Assembly: GCA_019914995.1 (NCBI GenBank) | Contig: CM034132.1 | Span: 5,727,501 to 5,791,500, forward strand | Direction of reading: 5' to 3' | Length of the DNA: 64,000 nucleotides | DNA from: Acanthochlamys bracteata | Lineage: Eukaryota; Streptophyta; Magnoliopsida; Pandanales; Velloziaceae | Part shown: positions 48,372-61,929 of the stretch, one piece after another | Layout of the letters: each line of letters opens with the position of its first letter | Position numbering within the stretch: the stretch's first letter is position 1 | Notes under the pieces: generated by a model | What the model was told of the DNA's origin: nothing | The model's input: the letters and a program-made list of their open reading frames with translations, nothing else | Database searches by the model: none | Made by a program: the position numbers and the translations under genes

Positions 48372-49516
48372 TATAAGCTTATAGGTAGCTTCGCTTTTGG
48401 GGGAGATGGTAAAAATTAGCAGCTCTAGTGAAAAATGGGTGACTGTTTGTAGCTAAAAGCGATGTGTTTTTTCCTGCTGGCTGCTGTAATGGGCTAGTTA
48501 AGTTAGGGTTTTCTTTTCTTATTAATAAGATGTTTCGAGTCATTATTGAGAAAGAATTTTTTTAAAAAGTATATTTTAAATTTTTTTAATTTTTTTGGTT
48601 TTTTAATTAATAAAAATAAAAATAAAAGTAAAGTTTTTTATATTTTTTAAAATTAAAAAAATGATTTAATAAAATATTTTTATTAAAATATAAAATAAAA
48701 AATTAAATTAATAAATTATAAATTTAACCAAACTGACTATAAAAACAAAAAAAGAAAGAGGATATATGGTGTTTAAGGATGTCAGCTGTATATTATTAGT
48801 TAAACTATAAATTATGATTCATTTGATCAGGGTAAGGGATTTGGTTTCCCATCAGCTATCAGAAATCAGAAATTGGAGAAGGAAGGGACTGACCGACAGA
48901 GATATACTTCAGCACCTCCACGCCCTGCAAAACATGACCCACTTCTGCGTTCTCTCTCCACAAATTTGTTGTTAGAGACCTATCTAGATCATAGATAACT
49001 TTTAACTTTGTTCTTCTTTGTCAATAGTGATTCCAATCCATGAACTAATTACAGTTTTGTCCTGCTGGTTCTTGCGTGGGATTGCCGAAGAAGATTACTG
49101 TACATATTAATGATTTTTTCAAGAAGATCTTCTTCTGTTCAGATAATCAACAACTTGTATCTCTCCTATTGTTACCTTCTAACTTCACCTTTTTAAGATT
49201 TCACCGGACATAGTTGCATGAGATTGAACAAGTGGAGAAGGAAAGCATCCTCGTTCCTCACGCACTTGTTTATCTTCACATATGATGTCACTGGCAGGCC
49301 AGGCATCTGGTGCACTGCAGCTGCAGCAGGTAAGACTTCAACAAAGAGCTAAGACCTGGTATGGAAAATTGAAGTGGTGGGTCCCGTTCCAAAGTTCATA
49401 AGCATACGCAAGCCTTTGGTGGTGTTGTCAGAACTCTTCATTACAATTGTATAATCTGTTCTGTTATCTCATTGAGGATCCGACAGAGATTGGGCTGGTT
49501 TAAAAACCCAGGAGGT
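48372..49516. other. Upstream region of the ZF-HD gene
   Basis: The first ~150 bp should hold the leader and core promoter of the minus-strand ZF-HD gene. TTATTAATAAG near 48520 is a weak TATA-like candidate. 48550-48730 is a low-complexity AT-rich, partly self-complementary stretch that could be a decayed MITE. 48830-49500 is less AT-rich, with no recognised gene. Confidence 0.45.
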
Positions 49517-52500
49517 TGTCGTAGTATTACAGAAATAGTTATTTTAACATTTTTGTTTTATTATTTTAATAAATTTTTATTATATATAAAATAACTTTAA
49601 AGTATAGTAAAATATTATAAATATTTAAAATAGTTTGCTATAATTTTAAAGTAACTTAAAATATTTTAAAAAATAAAAATTTTTGTATGAGATATTATGT
49701 AAAAAATTTTTATATTAACTATTTTTCACATCCGATAAAAAATAATTTTCATCATCTATTAAAAAGATAAAGTAAATATAAATAGAATGAAGATATTCTC
49801 ATTTGAAACAACAAATAAAAGCTTTTGTAAACAAGTAAGAATTAGGATAAAACTTATAAGCCTTTGTAAGAGTTTCATCTATGCTCTCTTCAAGTATTTC
49901 TTTTTCTTTTTTCTTCAAATCGATATAAACATTCTTAGTTATTTTTTATAGCTCATTTAATAAAATACTAATTTAGCTAAAAAAGATGTGTGACTATATC
50001 CCGCACGGATTAATATATAAGTTTAGACCTATAACAAATAGCATCAAAGCTAAAGTTTGGTTAGGAAGATGGCAGATGGTAGTGACGTTACCACCTCTGA
50101 GGGACGGAAAATGGAGAGAGGAGCTTTTGAGAGCACCAAGCAAAGCAAAGAGAGATTTAGAAACGTAGTGACAAACATGAACGAAAGGCTTGTTAAGGTG
50201 GAATTTGTTTGGCCAATATGGTGGACCAGTTTGAAAAGTTGGGTCGAAACACAAGAAGCTCGAGAAGTAACAAAAAAAGCTATGTAGGGAGATATAAGGC
50301 ATTTTGAACGTAGTGATCAAATCATATTCTAGTCAAATAAGGTTATCAGAAACTCTCTTGGACAATATTGATGCTCTTAGAAGGGACGTCGCAGCCCTTA
50401 GGGAAGATCACAAGCTTGTCAAATGAGTAGAGAGATATCAAAAGATATTGGGCTCTTTATAAATGGTGGTCACAAACGAAGGAGTTACCGCCATACCCTT
50501 AAATTCAACTTCTTCGAAGACGGATATTTCAGAACCCAAGAGGTATAAAGGGGCGCAAAAAGCAAGGATGTTGATAACTTCCTATAGAGCTTGCAGTAGA
50601 GATGATGTAGATGGGATCGACTATATCTCTCTTTACCTTAAGGATAACGCAATAGTATCGTGAAGCAAGAGACATGCCAAGATCGAGAGGAAAACCTGCA
50701 CTATAGCCACTTAGGATGAGTTAAATAAGGAACTCAAATGATAATTCTATCTGATGAATGCCGAAAATAAAGCAAGAGTAAAACTTCGTTGTTTGGCACA
50801 TAGAGGTAGCATAAAGGACTATTTAAAATACTTTCCGGAGTTAATTTTGTAGATCTCTAATTTTCTAGAAAGAGAGATATTTTCTTTTATTATAAACAGA
50901 TTATAAATATGGGTAAGGTTGGAGATAAAATATGGAGGACCCCAAAATCTCATCTCAGTTATTATTATAGCTGAGTCCTTCATCAAATATTAAGGGCCCG
51001 AAGTACAAGCTTTATGAGAACTTTAAGGATAATGGTGTGTAGATATCCATCAAGTAAAAGATGCAGCAGTTGACCCACCTAATACCAATGGAGGCTCCTA
51101 TAGATGTCAACGAAGTAAAAGTAACAACCAATGGAAAGGTAAGTAAGCATTGAAATGCTTCCTCTGTGATAGATCTTATATGGCTAGGGAATGCGCAAAA
51201 TGGAAAAAACGCTCTACACTACTTAAGATAATGGATGAACCACAATGACAAGCTAGAGAATTAAAGACGGCTCGTTAAAACTACTTAATGTCGTCAAAGC
51301 CAAAGTTGAATGCTGAAACGTGAGATGAAGAATTTAATGTGTGTGGCAGCTAAGGTTGGAGTATAGGAGGTTAAGTTTTGGTAGAAACAATGACGATCCA
51401 TAACTTCCTTGAGGAGAAGGAAGCAACAAGACTCGGTATCAAATACGCAATAGGATAAACATAGATTAATTTAGTTAATTCTGAACCCAAAGTTGTTCTT
51501 GGTGTTATCTAAGGGGTTAAAACTTGTATAGATGAGTGGTCTAGTCTTGTGTTTTCTATTGTGCCTATTAACGATTATTTAAGTTCTTGAAATAGAGTTT
51601 ACTAATCTTATAAAGGTCGTACCTTTCTCTTTTGGCAACTCCATGTGAATTTTAGATGAGAGAATATGTGCATGGTACCTTTATCACGAGAGGTAAATTT
51701 CCAAATCAAAACAACTTTGGTCTTACAACTATGGATAAGGCAGAAGGAGGCACAACCAACAATCTAGACCACTCCAGAAGAACCAAGTCATCCCGACATG
51801 GATCCAAGAGAGGATGTAAGTACAGCGGCATTCTTAAGAGCTTCCGTGTCGATTATCATGACACTAGAATGGGAGGTGGAAGAAATTTTGGAACATTGAT
51901 TTATCTCAAGGCGTGGTAATTGTCCATGTTATTCTAAATATTTGGTCAAGTGGGAGGGTCGGCAAGACAATAAGGCAAGTTGTGAACATGAAGACGACTT
52001 ATGGCAATTCCATCAAAAGATCTAAGAATTCTTCACACAACCAAGATCAGGACATCGCGAAATATATGAGAGAGATTGTCACGGGATAAGTATTTTGATT
52101 TTCTCTCTATCTTCATTATCTTGACAACAAATTTTTTATCTAGGTAAAGTATCTTATATATAAGGTAGTTCTACAATATAATAGAATACTCTAGACACAT
52201 AGAATATTTTGACATAAGTTTAGAATAATTTAGAGAATACTTTAGATATTTTAGGAAGTGAAGATTTTGTATAGGATGTTATGTAAGAAGTTACTAGATA
52301 AAGTGTTATCCACCGTTCAGTCAAAATAATGAGATAGAGTGGGTATCAATAGGAGGACAATACCGGCAATTGGAACCAACAAGCAAAAGCTTTATAAATA
52401 AGTAAGAATTGTGATAAAGCTTGTACGTCTTTGTAAGAGTTTTACAACCTCTCTTCTAAGTGTTCTCTTTATTTTTCTTCTTTCCTCAAGTTTATATAAG

Positions 52501-52606
52501 CTTTCTTAGTTGTTTTTACAACTCATGTAGGTGAAAGGTTGACTTAACTATAAATAAGTGTGATTAAGTGCCGCATAGACCAAGAAAAAAGTTTAGGCCT
52601 GTGAAA
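49517..52606 (+). mobile_element. Fossil Ty3/Gypsy chromovirus, short
   Basis: Related, diverged LTRs lie at ~49517-50036 and ~52077-52606. They share gcttttgtaaacaagtaagaatt-like runs, starts TGTCGTAG and TGTCACGG, and the stretch before gtttagncct. Between them are relics of gag (ISEPKRYKGAQKAR), a zinc knuckle (CFLCDRSYMARECAKW), a protease-like stretch (THNFLEEKEATRLGI) and a chromodomain-like tail (VEEILEHLI and later WQFHQKI-like). Reverse transcriptase and integrase were not recognised, so it is incomplete and many times broken. The sequence after the 5' LTR (aatagcatcaaagc) resembles a worn tRNA-Met primer site. A target duplication was not found. Old. Confidence 0.75.
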
Positions 52607-53599
52607 ATATGCTTTCTACCTTGTGATCTTCTTGTAACTTAAGGACCGACCCCAACTGAACTTAGTTAATCAAGTTCACTTATATGTGTTTTGGCACGTC
52701 TAGAAGTGTTTATGAAATAATCTTATTTAGAACGAAAAGTATTTTGAGAATTTTTCATGTGACGAATTTTATTTTTTTATTTAAAAAATTATACCTATAT
52801 GGATTGTACGACATGCAATTTTTCTGAACTTTCCAAAATTTTAAAATTTTTTATAGAATATAGTAGAAGGTGATTAGGTAATGCGAAGTATTTATTTGTA
52901 ATGATAAGCAGGGTGAAATCTCTCCCAAACATCCCTTTTGTATGATTTAGACCCTATTAGATTAAACTAAAATTTTGAAGATTTTGACTTTAACTATTTA
53001 TATGAGTGAAAGTGAGAGTTTTGTCTAAAAAAAGAGTTTTAAGATGAATTATGTTCGGATAAATATTTACTATATAAAACTGTTTGGAGTTTAAAACTAT
53101 AGATATATTTAACTAAGAGAATGCTTATCTTAGATTTGTGACTGTTAAATAATAAAAAAGCTCCAAATAGTAAACTAGGTGTTTGGCAAATAAACTAAAA
53201 ACTCACTTTTTTTATTTAAAGTTATTTCGAAAGAAGTTACGGAATGTAATTTTTTTAAAAGTTACGCGAAGCTTTTTCCTAACATACTATGAAATGTCAA
53301 ATTTGTCCATCCAATTTTAACGAACATACACTGATTATAAATTTTCTATCCACCCTCTTGCTCTTCTTTCTCTCGTTTCTCACATTTCTTTTAGCCTGCG
53401 GTTCCCCGCGAATGTAGATCACATGGCCAATTCCAACTAACTTTCTGACGTTGTTCTTCAGCTTTTATTCCTCCGGTGCTGAATCGAGCTAGTTAGAGAG
53501 TCGTCTAGAATCCTAATTTTCTTGTTCTTCTCTCCGATGCCATCTAATGTTACCGCCGAAAATTTTTATGAATTGAAGCAACGATTGTATTCTCTTTTG
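52607..53599. other. AT-rich sequence without a gene
   Basis: No family recognised. 53300-53560 is somewhat richer in C and T (ctcttctttctctcgtttctc), like a leader region. No open frame supports a gene. Confidence 0.4.
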
Positions 53600-55104
53600 G
53601 CTTATTAGTTATTCAATTGAAATTTGGTTTAACAAATTTAAGTTTGTTAAATCCTATTACAACTTAAAGAATTAAATATTATCCATTAATATAGATAGTG
53701 AGTAGTGAATGTATTTTGGAAGTTTAGGGGTTACATATTCTATCCATTAATGATGGTCAATGTGTAAACAATCTAATCCTTTTAAAATGTGGATTTTTAT
53801 CCTCTCTTCTCCAATTCTAAATTTGAAAACTTTTCATCACGTGAAGTTTCCTTCAGAAATAAGAGGAGATTAAGAGGGAGAAATCAAGTTTTCTAAACAC
53901 AAACAATTGATCTATTAGTGCGCTATGGATAAAGGTATGTTTTTCTCCTCATTTATTCTTGTGAAAATCTTTCAGTTTCTAGATTTGGAAATGATAATCT
54001 ATATGAATTGATGTTAGCGTAGAATTAAAAATTATAATAATTAGTAACAGAGCGAGATATTATAAGCCAATTATTTTGCGTTAAAGATTATTTTGGTTGT
54101 AAAAATCCTAACTTATCTTATAATGTATTTCGTTGTGTTGACATATATTGTGTATAGATTTGCTATAATGTAATTTTGATATGATAAAGGAATATTGAAG
54201 AATTATCTTGTTTGATTTGATTGGAATTTGTTGAATTTTTTTTCTGATTGAAAATTTTATAATTTTTCATTAAATGAATTGTTGTTTAGATTATGAATCA
54301 TGCATAAGTGAAATCTTTCTTTTTAGTCTTGCTTGATATGATGGAACATGTATGTTCCAAGGGTGTATGAAACATTAAAAATTCATAGGTTTAACATCAA
54401 GATTTTCTTATGTTGCATGTTACGCATTTTCATTATCTCGATATGGCAAAATTATGATTATGTTATTATGCTTCAAAGTGATTGACAATTTCTCACAAGA
54501 ACAGAAGTTTCTAATTATTTAGAATTTAATTTTAAGTTATGATGATTTGTTAGTTACCAAAATTGGCGAAATCTTAAACTTTGTAAAGTTTAATTGCAAA
54601 ATTTGTATATCATTTTGAATTTACGTGATGATGGTTTGTTAGTTACCAAAGTAGCCAAATATTAGGTTCTTATGAATTTCAAATTATGTGACTTATGTAT
54701 TCAATTGCTATATGTATGTAATGGAATCATGTTAAATGCTTTATTTTAATATGGATAGTTTAAGTTTATAATATAAAGAATTTAGAATCGCACAAATATT
54801 GATTTATAGTTCTTATAATTTATCACATGATGTGATATTTATATATTCTATTAGATTTGGTTATATATCTAACTTGAATATATTAAATTATCAAATTAAT
54901 TTAAAATTTTATTTTAACATCATTGTTGTTTATGTTTACCCAAATGAGAGCTTCAATATATATTTATTGCTTATATGAATTATTTGAATCTATATTATTT
55001 TATTTAATTTTGAAAGTACAAGCATTTATTGATTTTGCAAGCATCTATTCCTTTTGTTTTTTTGCATTAAAATGCTATATCTTTGATTGGAGTGAACAAG
55101 TTTA

Positions 55105-55364
55105 GGGGGTGTTTGGCTTTGCTTTCCTCCAACCCAACTTTTCAATTCTCCATTTCACGTTTTTCAATACATATTTTATAAATATATAAAAAATTTATTT
55201 AAAAATTTAGAAAGTGTAAAAAAATTCTACGGAGTGAGATCTTTTTATTGTATATTTTTATTATTTTTTTAGAAGTAAAAAAAATAGAGCTCGTTTTTCA
55301 AAAAGGACAAAAATATCCTTCATTTCACAAAAGCTCCATTTCATAAGCAATCCCAAACGCCCCC
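55105..55364. mobile_element. PIF/Harbinger (Tourist-like) MITE, 260 bp
   Basis: The ends are GGGGGTGTTTGG and CCAAACGCCCCC, perfect 12 bp inverted repeats. It is flanked by a TTA target duplication (55102-55104 and 55365-55367). It is AT-rich inside with no coding capacity. It sits in the leader of Copia element 2: removing it restores a match to the same region of Copia element 1. A related but worn MITE lies at 486-742. Confidence 0.9.
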
Positions 55365-55575
55365 TTAGTTGTATTTAGGTGTATAGAATCTTAATTTAGC
55401 ATTCTTAACAAAAAAAACTCGCTGCTCGTACTGATAATAAAAGCGACATAGAAAGATCTTTCCATAATCCTTGGAAAATATTAACAGATTAAGCTTAATG
55501 TTTATGTAAATAACCATTACAAAGAATATTAACTCAGCTCTTTCTAACACTGAAGTGCTAAGGATTTCATGAGGT

Positions 55576-56442
55576 TAGGGATGGCAATTTGGGTTGATGG
55601 CTCGATTTTAGATTGACTCATTTAATAACAGGGTCAAATCGTTCAATTCTTACTCGATTCATAAATTTATATAGGTGAAAACTGTCAACTTTAATCCAAC
55701 CTATTATTAACCGAATCAAATTCGGACAGACCCATTTAATAATTAAATTATTAATTTTTAATTTTACATTTTTAAGCTTCAACAATATTATCAAGTTAGT
55801 TATAATGAAAGTGCGCGTTATTTTTAGTGACGATATATAATGAATACCCGTCAAAATATGCATTCTCTACTATTTTTATCGATTTTTAAAATATTCAATT
55901 TTATTTTTATTTTTATTTTTGTCTTTTGAAAATATGTGGTGATAGTTAAAATTTTATGATTATAAATACGTACTAATAATTTCAAATAAAAATTTTGATA
56001 AACATAGCTGTCTAACAAAATTTTGATAAAAGTTATTATACGAAATCCAAATTCGTCATTACAAAAACACCTGCATCGTAATAGTTTTGATAATATTATA
56101 ATTCTCATCTTACACTATTTTATTAGGATATAAAATAACAATTAATTATAAATATCATATAATTTAATTAATTTATAAATTACTTTATTGATTATTTTTA
56201 TTGCCAATATTTTAATATACGGAAAGAAAAAATTAAATGTTGTTCCTTCAAGAGATACCAACTCAGATTGGTGGATCACTTTTGGATTAACCCGAGTCGA
56301 CCTTTTTAATAACCGGATCAAATTCGCTCAACTCTAATCCAATCAATATATTTAGACGGGTCAAATTTTTTAACCCTAATCCTAATTAAATGGGTCCGTT
56401 TTGGGTTACGTTTTTGGGTATGATCATATATTGTCACCCCTA
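55576..56442. mobile_element. hAT-type MITE, copy 3 (867 bp)
   Basis: The ends are TAGGGATGGCAATTT and ATATTGTCACCCCTA. The 8 bp target duplication is CATGAGGT / CATGAAGT (55568-55575 and 56443-56450), with one mismatch. It is inserted in the gag region of Copia element 2. It aligns with copies at 2451-3310 and 43662-44512, and is in the same orientation as the latter. Confidence 0.9.
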
Positions 56443-59400
56443 CATGAAGTTTATGGAAGAGTGTACGCAAATAGCTGATAAGTCACTTGCTTTGGCGTTT
56501 GTGGTACATTAACCAATATGAAGTTTGATGGTTCTCGTATCATGTATGAGCATATTAGTGGAATGTCAAATATTTCAGCAAGATTAAAGTTTTTGAAAAT
56601 GAATGGGGATGAAAATTTTCTAATACAATTTATGTTTAATTCCCCTGTATATTGTCAATTCTAAATGAACTACAATAACATGAAGTGAAAATGCTTTGTG
56701 AATGAACTGCACAATATACTTGTGTAGGAGAAGACAGTGCTTAAGAATTTGGGAACTAATTCTATTCATTCATTAATCATCAAAAAGTTGTAAAGAAAGT
56801 GAGAAAGAAGCATGAAAGGAAACATAAAGACCACTTAAGATAATTGAGTCTTATGCTTCAATTCATAAGAAGGAATGCAAAGATGAAATATGTCGTTTCT
56901 GTAAGAAACCTGAGCACTGTCAAAAAGATTGCCTGAAAGGTAAAACTGGTTCATAAAGAAAGGTAAGCATAGCTTATGTATGTTTCGAATCAAATTTGGC
57001 TAAAATTCTTTATAATGTTTGGTGGATAGATTTTGGGTTTACCACTCATGTTTTCAATACGATCTACGGATTCATTACAACTTGAATCATAAGCCCAAAT
57101 GAAATTTTTTTATTTTAATGGGGAATTGAGTCAAAGTTCTTGTTGAAGACATAACAACTTGTCGTTTGGTTTGCGATATCGAACATCAGTTTGATATGTT
57201 CGAAACATTTATCTATTTTGTAATTTTTGCAATTTAATCTCTTCTAAAAGCTTGACATGTATAGAGACACTTTTAAGTTTACAATAAATGTTTTAGTTTG
57301 TTAAGACAAAACCATATTATTGGTTCCGATGTCCTAAATGATGAGTTGTACAAATTAAAATTTGATAATTATTTTGCTACAACCCTTTTAACCTTATATC
57401 ATAATATTAACACTAAACGTGGTTTAGTGAATGAATATTTAGCTTATTTGTGGCATAAACGTTTATGTAACATATTCAAATCAATATTAGAAAGATTGGC
57501 AAAGAACAAAATCCTTACAAACTTAGATTTTACCGACCTTAGTATGTATTTGGATTGTATTAAAGGAAAATAAACCAACTACATAAAGAAAGGAGCTATA
57601 AGAAGACTTCTTGAGATTATATGCACTGACATTTGTGGACAATTTTATATTTCATTTTTAGTGGAGAAAAGAAATTTATCATTATTATTGATGATTTCTC
57701 ACGATTACAACAATATCTATCCGTTATATGAAAAATTTCAAACAATAATTGCTTTTAAGGTATTTCTTACTGAAGTTGAAAGACATATAAAAAGGTGAAA
57801 ATTATCAAATCTAATAGAGGTGGTGAATATTATGAAAAATATGATGAAATAGGACGATGTTCAAGTTCATTTGCCAAATTTTTTGAAAGATAGATATATG
57901 TGCTTAATACATAATGCCCGATATACCACTAAAAAAAGATATAGCAAAAAAATATAGTCGTACTCTAATGGATATGGTTAGAAATGTGTTAACTAATTCA
58001 TCTTTACCAAAATCTTTGTGGATGCATGTTTTAAGGATTGCCATATATTTACTAAATATGCTTACCTAGTAAGGCAGTTGTAGAACTCTTTTTGAACTGT
58101 AGACATGAAGGTAACCTAATTGAAGGCATTTGTATGTTTGGAGTTGTTGGTAGAAATAAGAATTTATAATGTACATAAAAAAATTAGGTGAAAGAATAAT
58201 CATCGGTTTTTCTATTGATTATCTAGAAAACTTAAAAGGGTATAGACTTTGTTGTGCTAACCATAGTACGATAATTGTTAAAACTAAAAATGTTAGGTTT
58301 ATTGAAATGGTGAATTCAGTGAGATTGAAGAACCACGTAAAGTGAAACCTTAAAAAGTTAGGGTACAAGTTCCTTTATCCTCAACTTTTTATGAAGTTGT
58401 TGTTTGTATAGTTGTAAAACAAACTTACAATAACAACAAATGAATGAAACTCCTCATAATTGTATTAATGTAGATGAACCTACATTAAATTAATGAGCCA
58501 TAAGAAATAGTATTAATAAGATCCCAAAGACTAAACAAATATGTTATTTCGAATGATTATGTGATTTATTTATAAGAGTTAGATTTTTCTAAAGCATTGA
58601 TGATTATCCAGTTTTATTTTACAAGCTATTAAAGTGCCATTTGCTCTAAATAGATAGATAATATGAAAGATGAGATGAAATCTTTTAAGCAAAATGAAAT
58701 TTGAGAGCTTATTGAATTGCTAGAAGGACATAGTATATTGGGTTCAAATGAGTCTTTCAGACATCGCAATAACAAATGAGTTTTTTAGAATTGTTACTAA
58801 AGGTTTTACTCAAAGGAATAATATTGATTACAGTGAAATATATTTTTCGTTTTCAAGAATATACTCATTTAGAATCATTATGATTTTGGTAGCTTTTTAT
58901 GATTTTAGAGGTTTTTCTAAATAAGAAGAAGATATATATATATATATATATTTATATCAGCCATCAGAGGTTTTCTTGGTTGAAGGAAAAGAACGGTTGA
59001 TATGTAAATATAAGAAATCAAACAGACGGACTTGAGCAAGCTTCCTGATGATGGTATCTTCGGTTTAATGATACTATCACTTCTTTTTGCATATTTGTAA
59101 TCTTATATGTTGATTCTAAATAAATGATCTTGGTCTAATACATGAGATTAAAAAATTTCCATATAGCAACTTTGAAATGAAAGATATGGGAGATGGACAT
59201 GTGATTGGAATTGAAATTTTTTGAAATCGATCACGAGGATTGTTGGCACTGTCTTAGAAAACATATATTTAATAAAGTATAAGAGATATTTGGAATGAAG
59301 AATTGCTCAGTAAGTGTTGTGTCAATTCTAAAAGGTGACAAATCAGCCTTATACAATATCTAAAGAATGAATTGAAACGCGAACAAATGAATGAAATTTC

Positions 59401-60126
59401 TTATGCATCTCCTGTTAGGAGCCTCATGTATGATCAATACTAAACGCGACATCAGTTTTGCCGTTGGAATTCAAGGCTGACATTAAACTAATTAAAGACA
59501 TAATCATTGTCTTGCTGGAATGCTGCAAAGGAAGTGATAAGATAATTGTCAGAAATGAAACTTCATATGCTTACTTATAGAAGATCTGACAAATTCAAAG
59601 TTATCGGATTTTCAGATTTATATTTTGCTGGATGTGTTGATAGTATAAAGTCCACATTCGGCAATGCATTTCTTTTGGCTGAAGGAGCAACATTATAGAA
59701 GGTGATAAGAAGTCTATTATTACAATTTTCTCTATAGAAGCTCAATTTGTGGCATGATTTGAGGCCGCAATTCAAACTAATTGGTTACGGATCTTTATTT
59801 TAGGACTCGGCTTCGTCGACAGTATTGTCAAACCGTTGAAAATTTATTATGGTAATTCTACTGTGGTCTTCTTCTCTAAATCGACAAGTAGTTTAAGGTG
59901 CAAAACATATGAATCGATATATCTTATCTTTAAAGGAAAAAAGTTAAAAACAAAGAGTGTCAATTGATGATATTAGCATCAACTATATCATTGCGGATCC
60001 ATTAATTGCCCCTTAAGATATTTAATGAGCATGTCGAAGAAATGGGCATCATTGAAAATTTTCATGTTTATGTATTTGACACTCGATGTCGTTTATGTAT
60101 TGTTTTTATTATGTATATATTTTAAT

Positions 60127-60747
60127 GGGATGTTGTTTGTTACCTTGTTGTCTACTTTTTAAATCTTGTTGCCTTGTACAAATATTTATTGAATGGCTGC
60201 ATGGCACATTTGTTGATTGCCGGAGGAAGGAAGGCATTTGTGTAGAAAGGTAAGCTATTAGATAATACACCGAGAGATGATACTTGCTGCCTTAATGCTT
60301 AATTTCTACCGTAGTCTAGCATTGATGGTTTTCTAAGGGTTTGCTGTCTTATACAAATGAAAATTAATGGATTTAGCAAAGTTGCTTTGTGATGATCAAG
60401 AGTTATACACTTAGGAAAAAAAGAAGCAATCTTATTTCTTGGATCTATGATATTTTCATGTACATTTATATTCATTTCACTTTGATTTAGTTATTGGCAA
60501 CTAGTATACTATGATCTAGGTTTGATGTTCTATTTGTTGTTGAATTGGCATTGCTTTTAGAGGTGATACGTGGTTCTGCGTTGAGCATCGCAAAGACAAG
60601 CAAATCAAGAGAAATGAAGCCAATGAGGGGGTTCAAAGGCTGAAATCGACATCGGCAAAGGCAATGGAAACACAACATCAACAACAATACTACAAAAATG
60701 CTCATCTGAGTGATAGAATCAACTTCATTGTAGCTGTTAATTGCTAG
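60127..60747 (+). CDS. Possible two-exon gene, function unknown
   Basis: Candidate exon 1 runs from an ATG at ~60127 (MGCCLLPCCLL) to 60249, ending GTAGAAAG and GTAAGC (IEWLHGTFVDCRRKEGICVE). An intron at 60250-60560 ends TTGCTTTTAG. Exon 2 (60561-60747) continues in phase: RGDTWFCVEHRKDKQIKRNE, then a basic, Q-rich stretch and a stop after VNC. Exon 2 is clearly less AT-rich than its surroundings. The C/H spacing across the join (C-x6-C-x9-C-x2-H) hints at a small zinc-binding fold. A distant WRC-like likeness is speculative. The first codons overlap the worn end of Copia element 2, so the true 5' end may be elsewhere. It may be chance or a gene remnant. Confidence 0.3.
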
Positions 60748-61929
60748 CAAATTAATTACTAGTACTTGAAGCTAGTAACACTTTATATTATATATTGACG
60801 ATTAAAAATAATATCAAATATATATTATATATGTTGAATGGGGGTTATGTTTAATCTCTTATTTGCATCTTCTGTATTGGAATAGAGTTGTTCTTACTAT
60901 TATAATGAATGAATTAAAGTTGTAATGAGGAGTGTGATAAAATTTTGGAGTAGTTTTTTGTATATTTATCTTGAGGGTGCAATTTTTGGCCCTCTGCAAT
61001 AATATGTTTTTCAAATTAATCGGAATGATATAAAGCTTATTGTCTCGTTTATTTTTCATCCATTCATGATCATCATCTGATTAACTAGTCTTAATGAAAT
61101 GGAGAGGGCACAAGATATTTTTGTTGATAAAAATATAAGAAAATTTCTATTACTGTAATCGTAAAGAAAGATCAAAGAAGGATCTGTATTACAATATTTT
61201 TGTTCAGTATCACTAAGGAACTGTCAGTGTTGTGATAAGCATGCACAACATTTCAAACCTGAACTTTTAGATTTACAAGTAAAAAAAAACTAACATATAA
61301 AAAGGAATTCATAAATTTCACATATATATTAAACATTATGTTATCAAGAACATTTCAGTCATTTTGATACTCTATTTCAACTTTTCAGCTTTTTTTACCA
61401 AATACCTTACTAGGCTTTTTTCCATAAAAGGTTGATTGTTTTAAAAAAAGCCTTATTCTGTTTCTTCTAATTGCTCTAAACCTCAACTTACAATTTCTCA
61501 TAAACCTTTCTAATTGGTTTTTTGGAAAATATATATAGATTTCAATTGGTGGATCTATAATCTTATACTATAATTACAAGAAAATATAGTTACCAAAATC
61601 AAAAGAGCTTGTATGCATAGATGTTCATGAAAAAATAAGAACAAAGCTCAAAATCTTTATTTGAAATTGATAGAAAGTATACATTATTATATAATACAAA
61701 TGGACATATGTGTATATATGAACAAGCTACATTTGGAAAATTTGTAATTAACTTACAGATTTAGTTTTGTGCATACAGGAAGCATCGATCAATTGTATAG
61801 GATTAGATTAACTTTCTATAGCAAACCTACTTAGAAACAAATCCGCATACTGATCAAAGTTCGACAAGCCTACTTTAATTTTTCTAACTCTATACTTTAT
61901 TCGTTACCTTCTCCAATATCAACTTGCCT
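60748..61929. other. AT-rich sequence, no gene seen
   Basis: 60748-60910 could be the 3' flank of the candidate exon. The rest is AT-rich with no recognisable family. Confidence 0.4.

Larger units (their letters stand above)
53600..60140 (+). mobile_element. Fossil Copia retrotransposon 2, with nested MITEs
   Basis: This is the same family as the element at 37602-43253, on the plus strand. LTR-like sequence occurs around 53600-53930 (gagaaatcaagttttctaaacacaaacaattg matches the other 5' LTR). The leader has a pair of gttagttaccaaa...ccaaat repeats (54549 and 54639), as in element 1. Gag begins near 55376, a knuckle (CRFCKKPEHCQKDC) lies near 56890, and the pre-integrase region HIIGSDVLNDELYKLKFDN lies at 57310. 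Reverse transcriptase relics and an RNase H end (YVFDTRC-like) near 60090 follow. A PIF/Harbinger MITE and a hAT MITE are inserted in its 5' part. No 3' LTR is seen. It is heavily broken and looks older than element 1. Confidence 0.85.

Noticed and set aside
47894-48384. Several open frames on both strands overlapping the ZF-HD gene
   Set aside because: They are shadows of a GC-rich coding sequence. Only the 279-codon minus frame has recognisable domains.
58927-58955. (TA)n run as a regulatory element
   Set aside because: It is a plain microsatellite inside the Copia 2 fossil.
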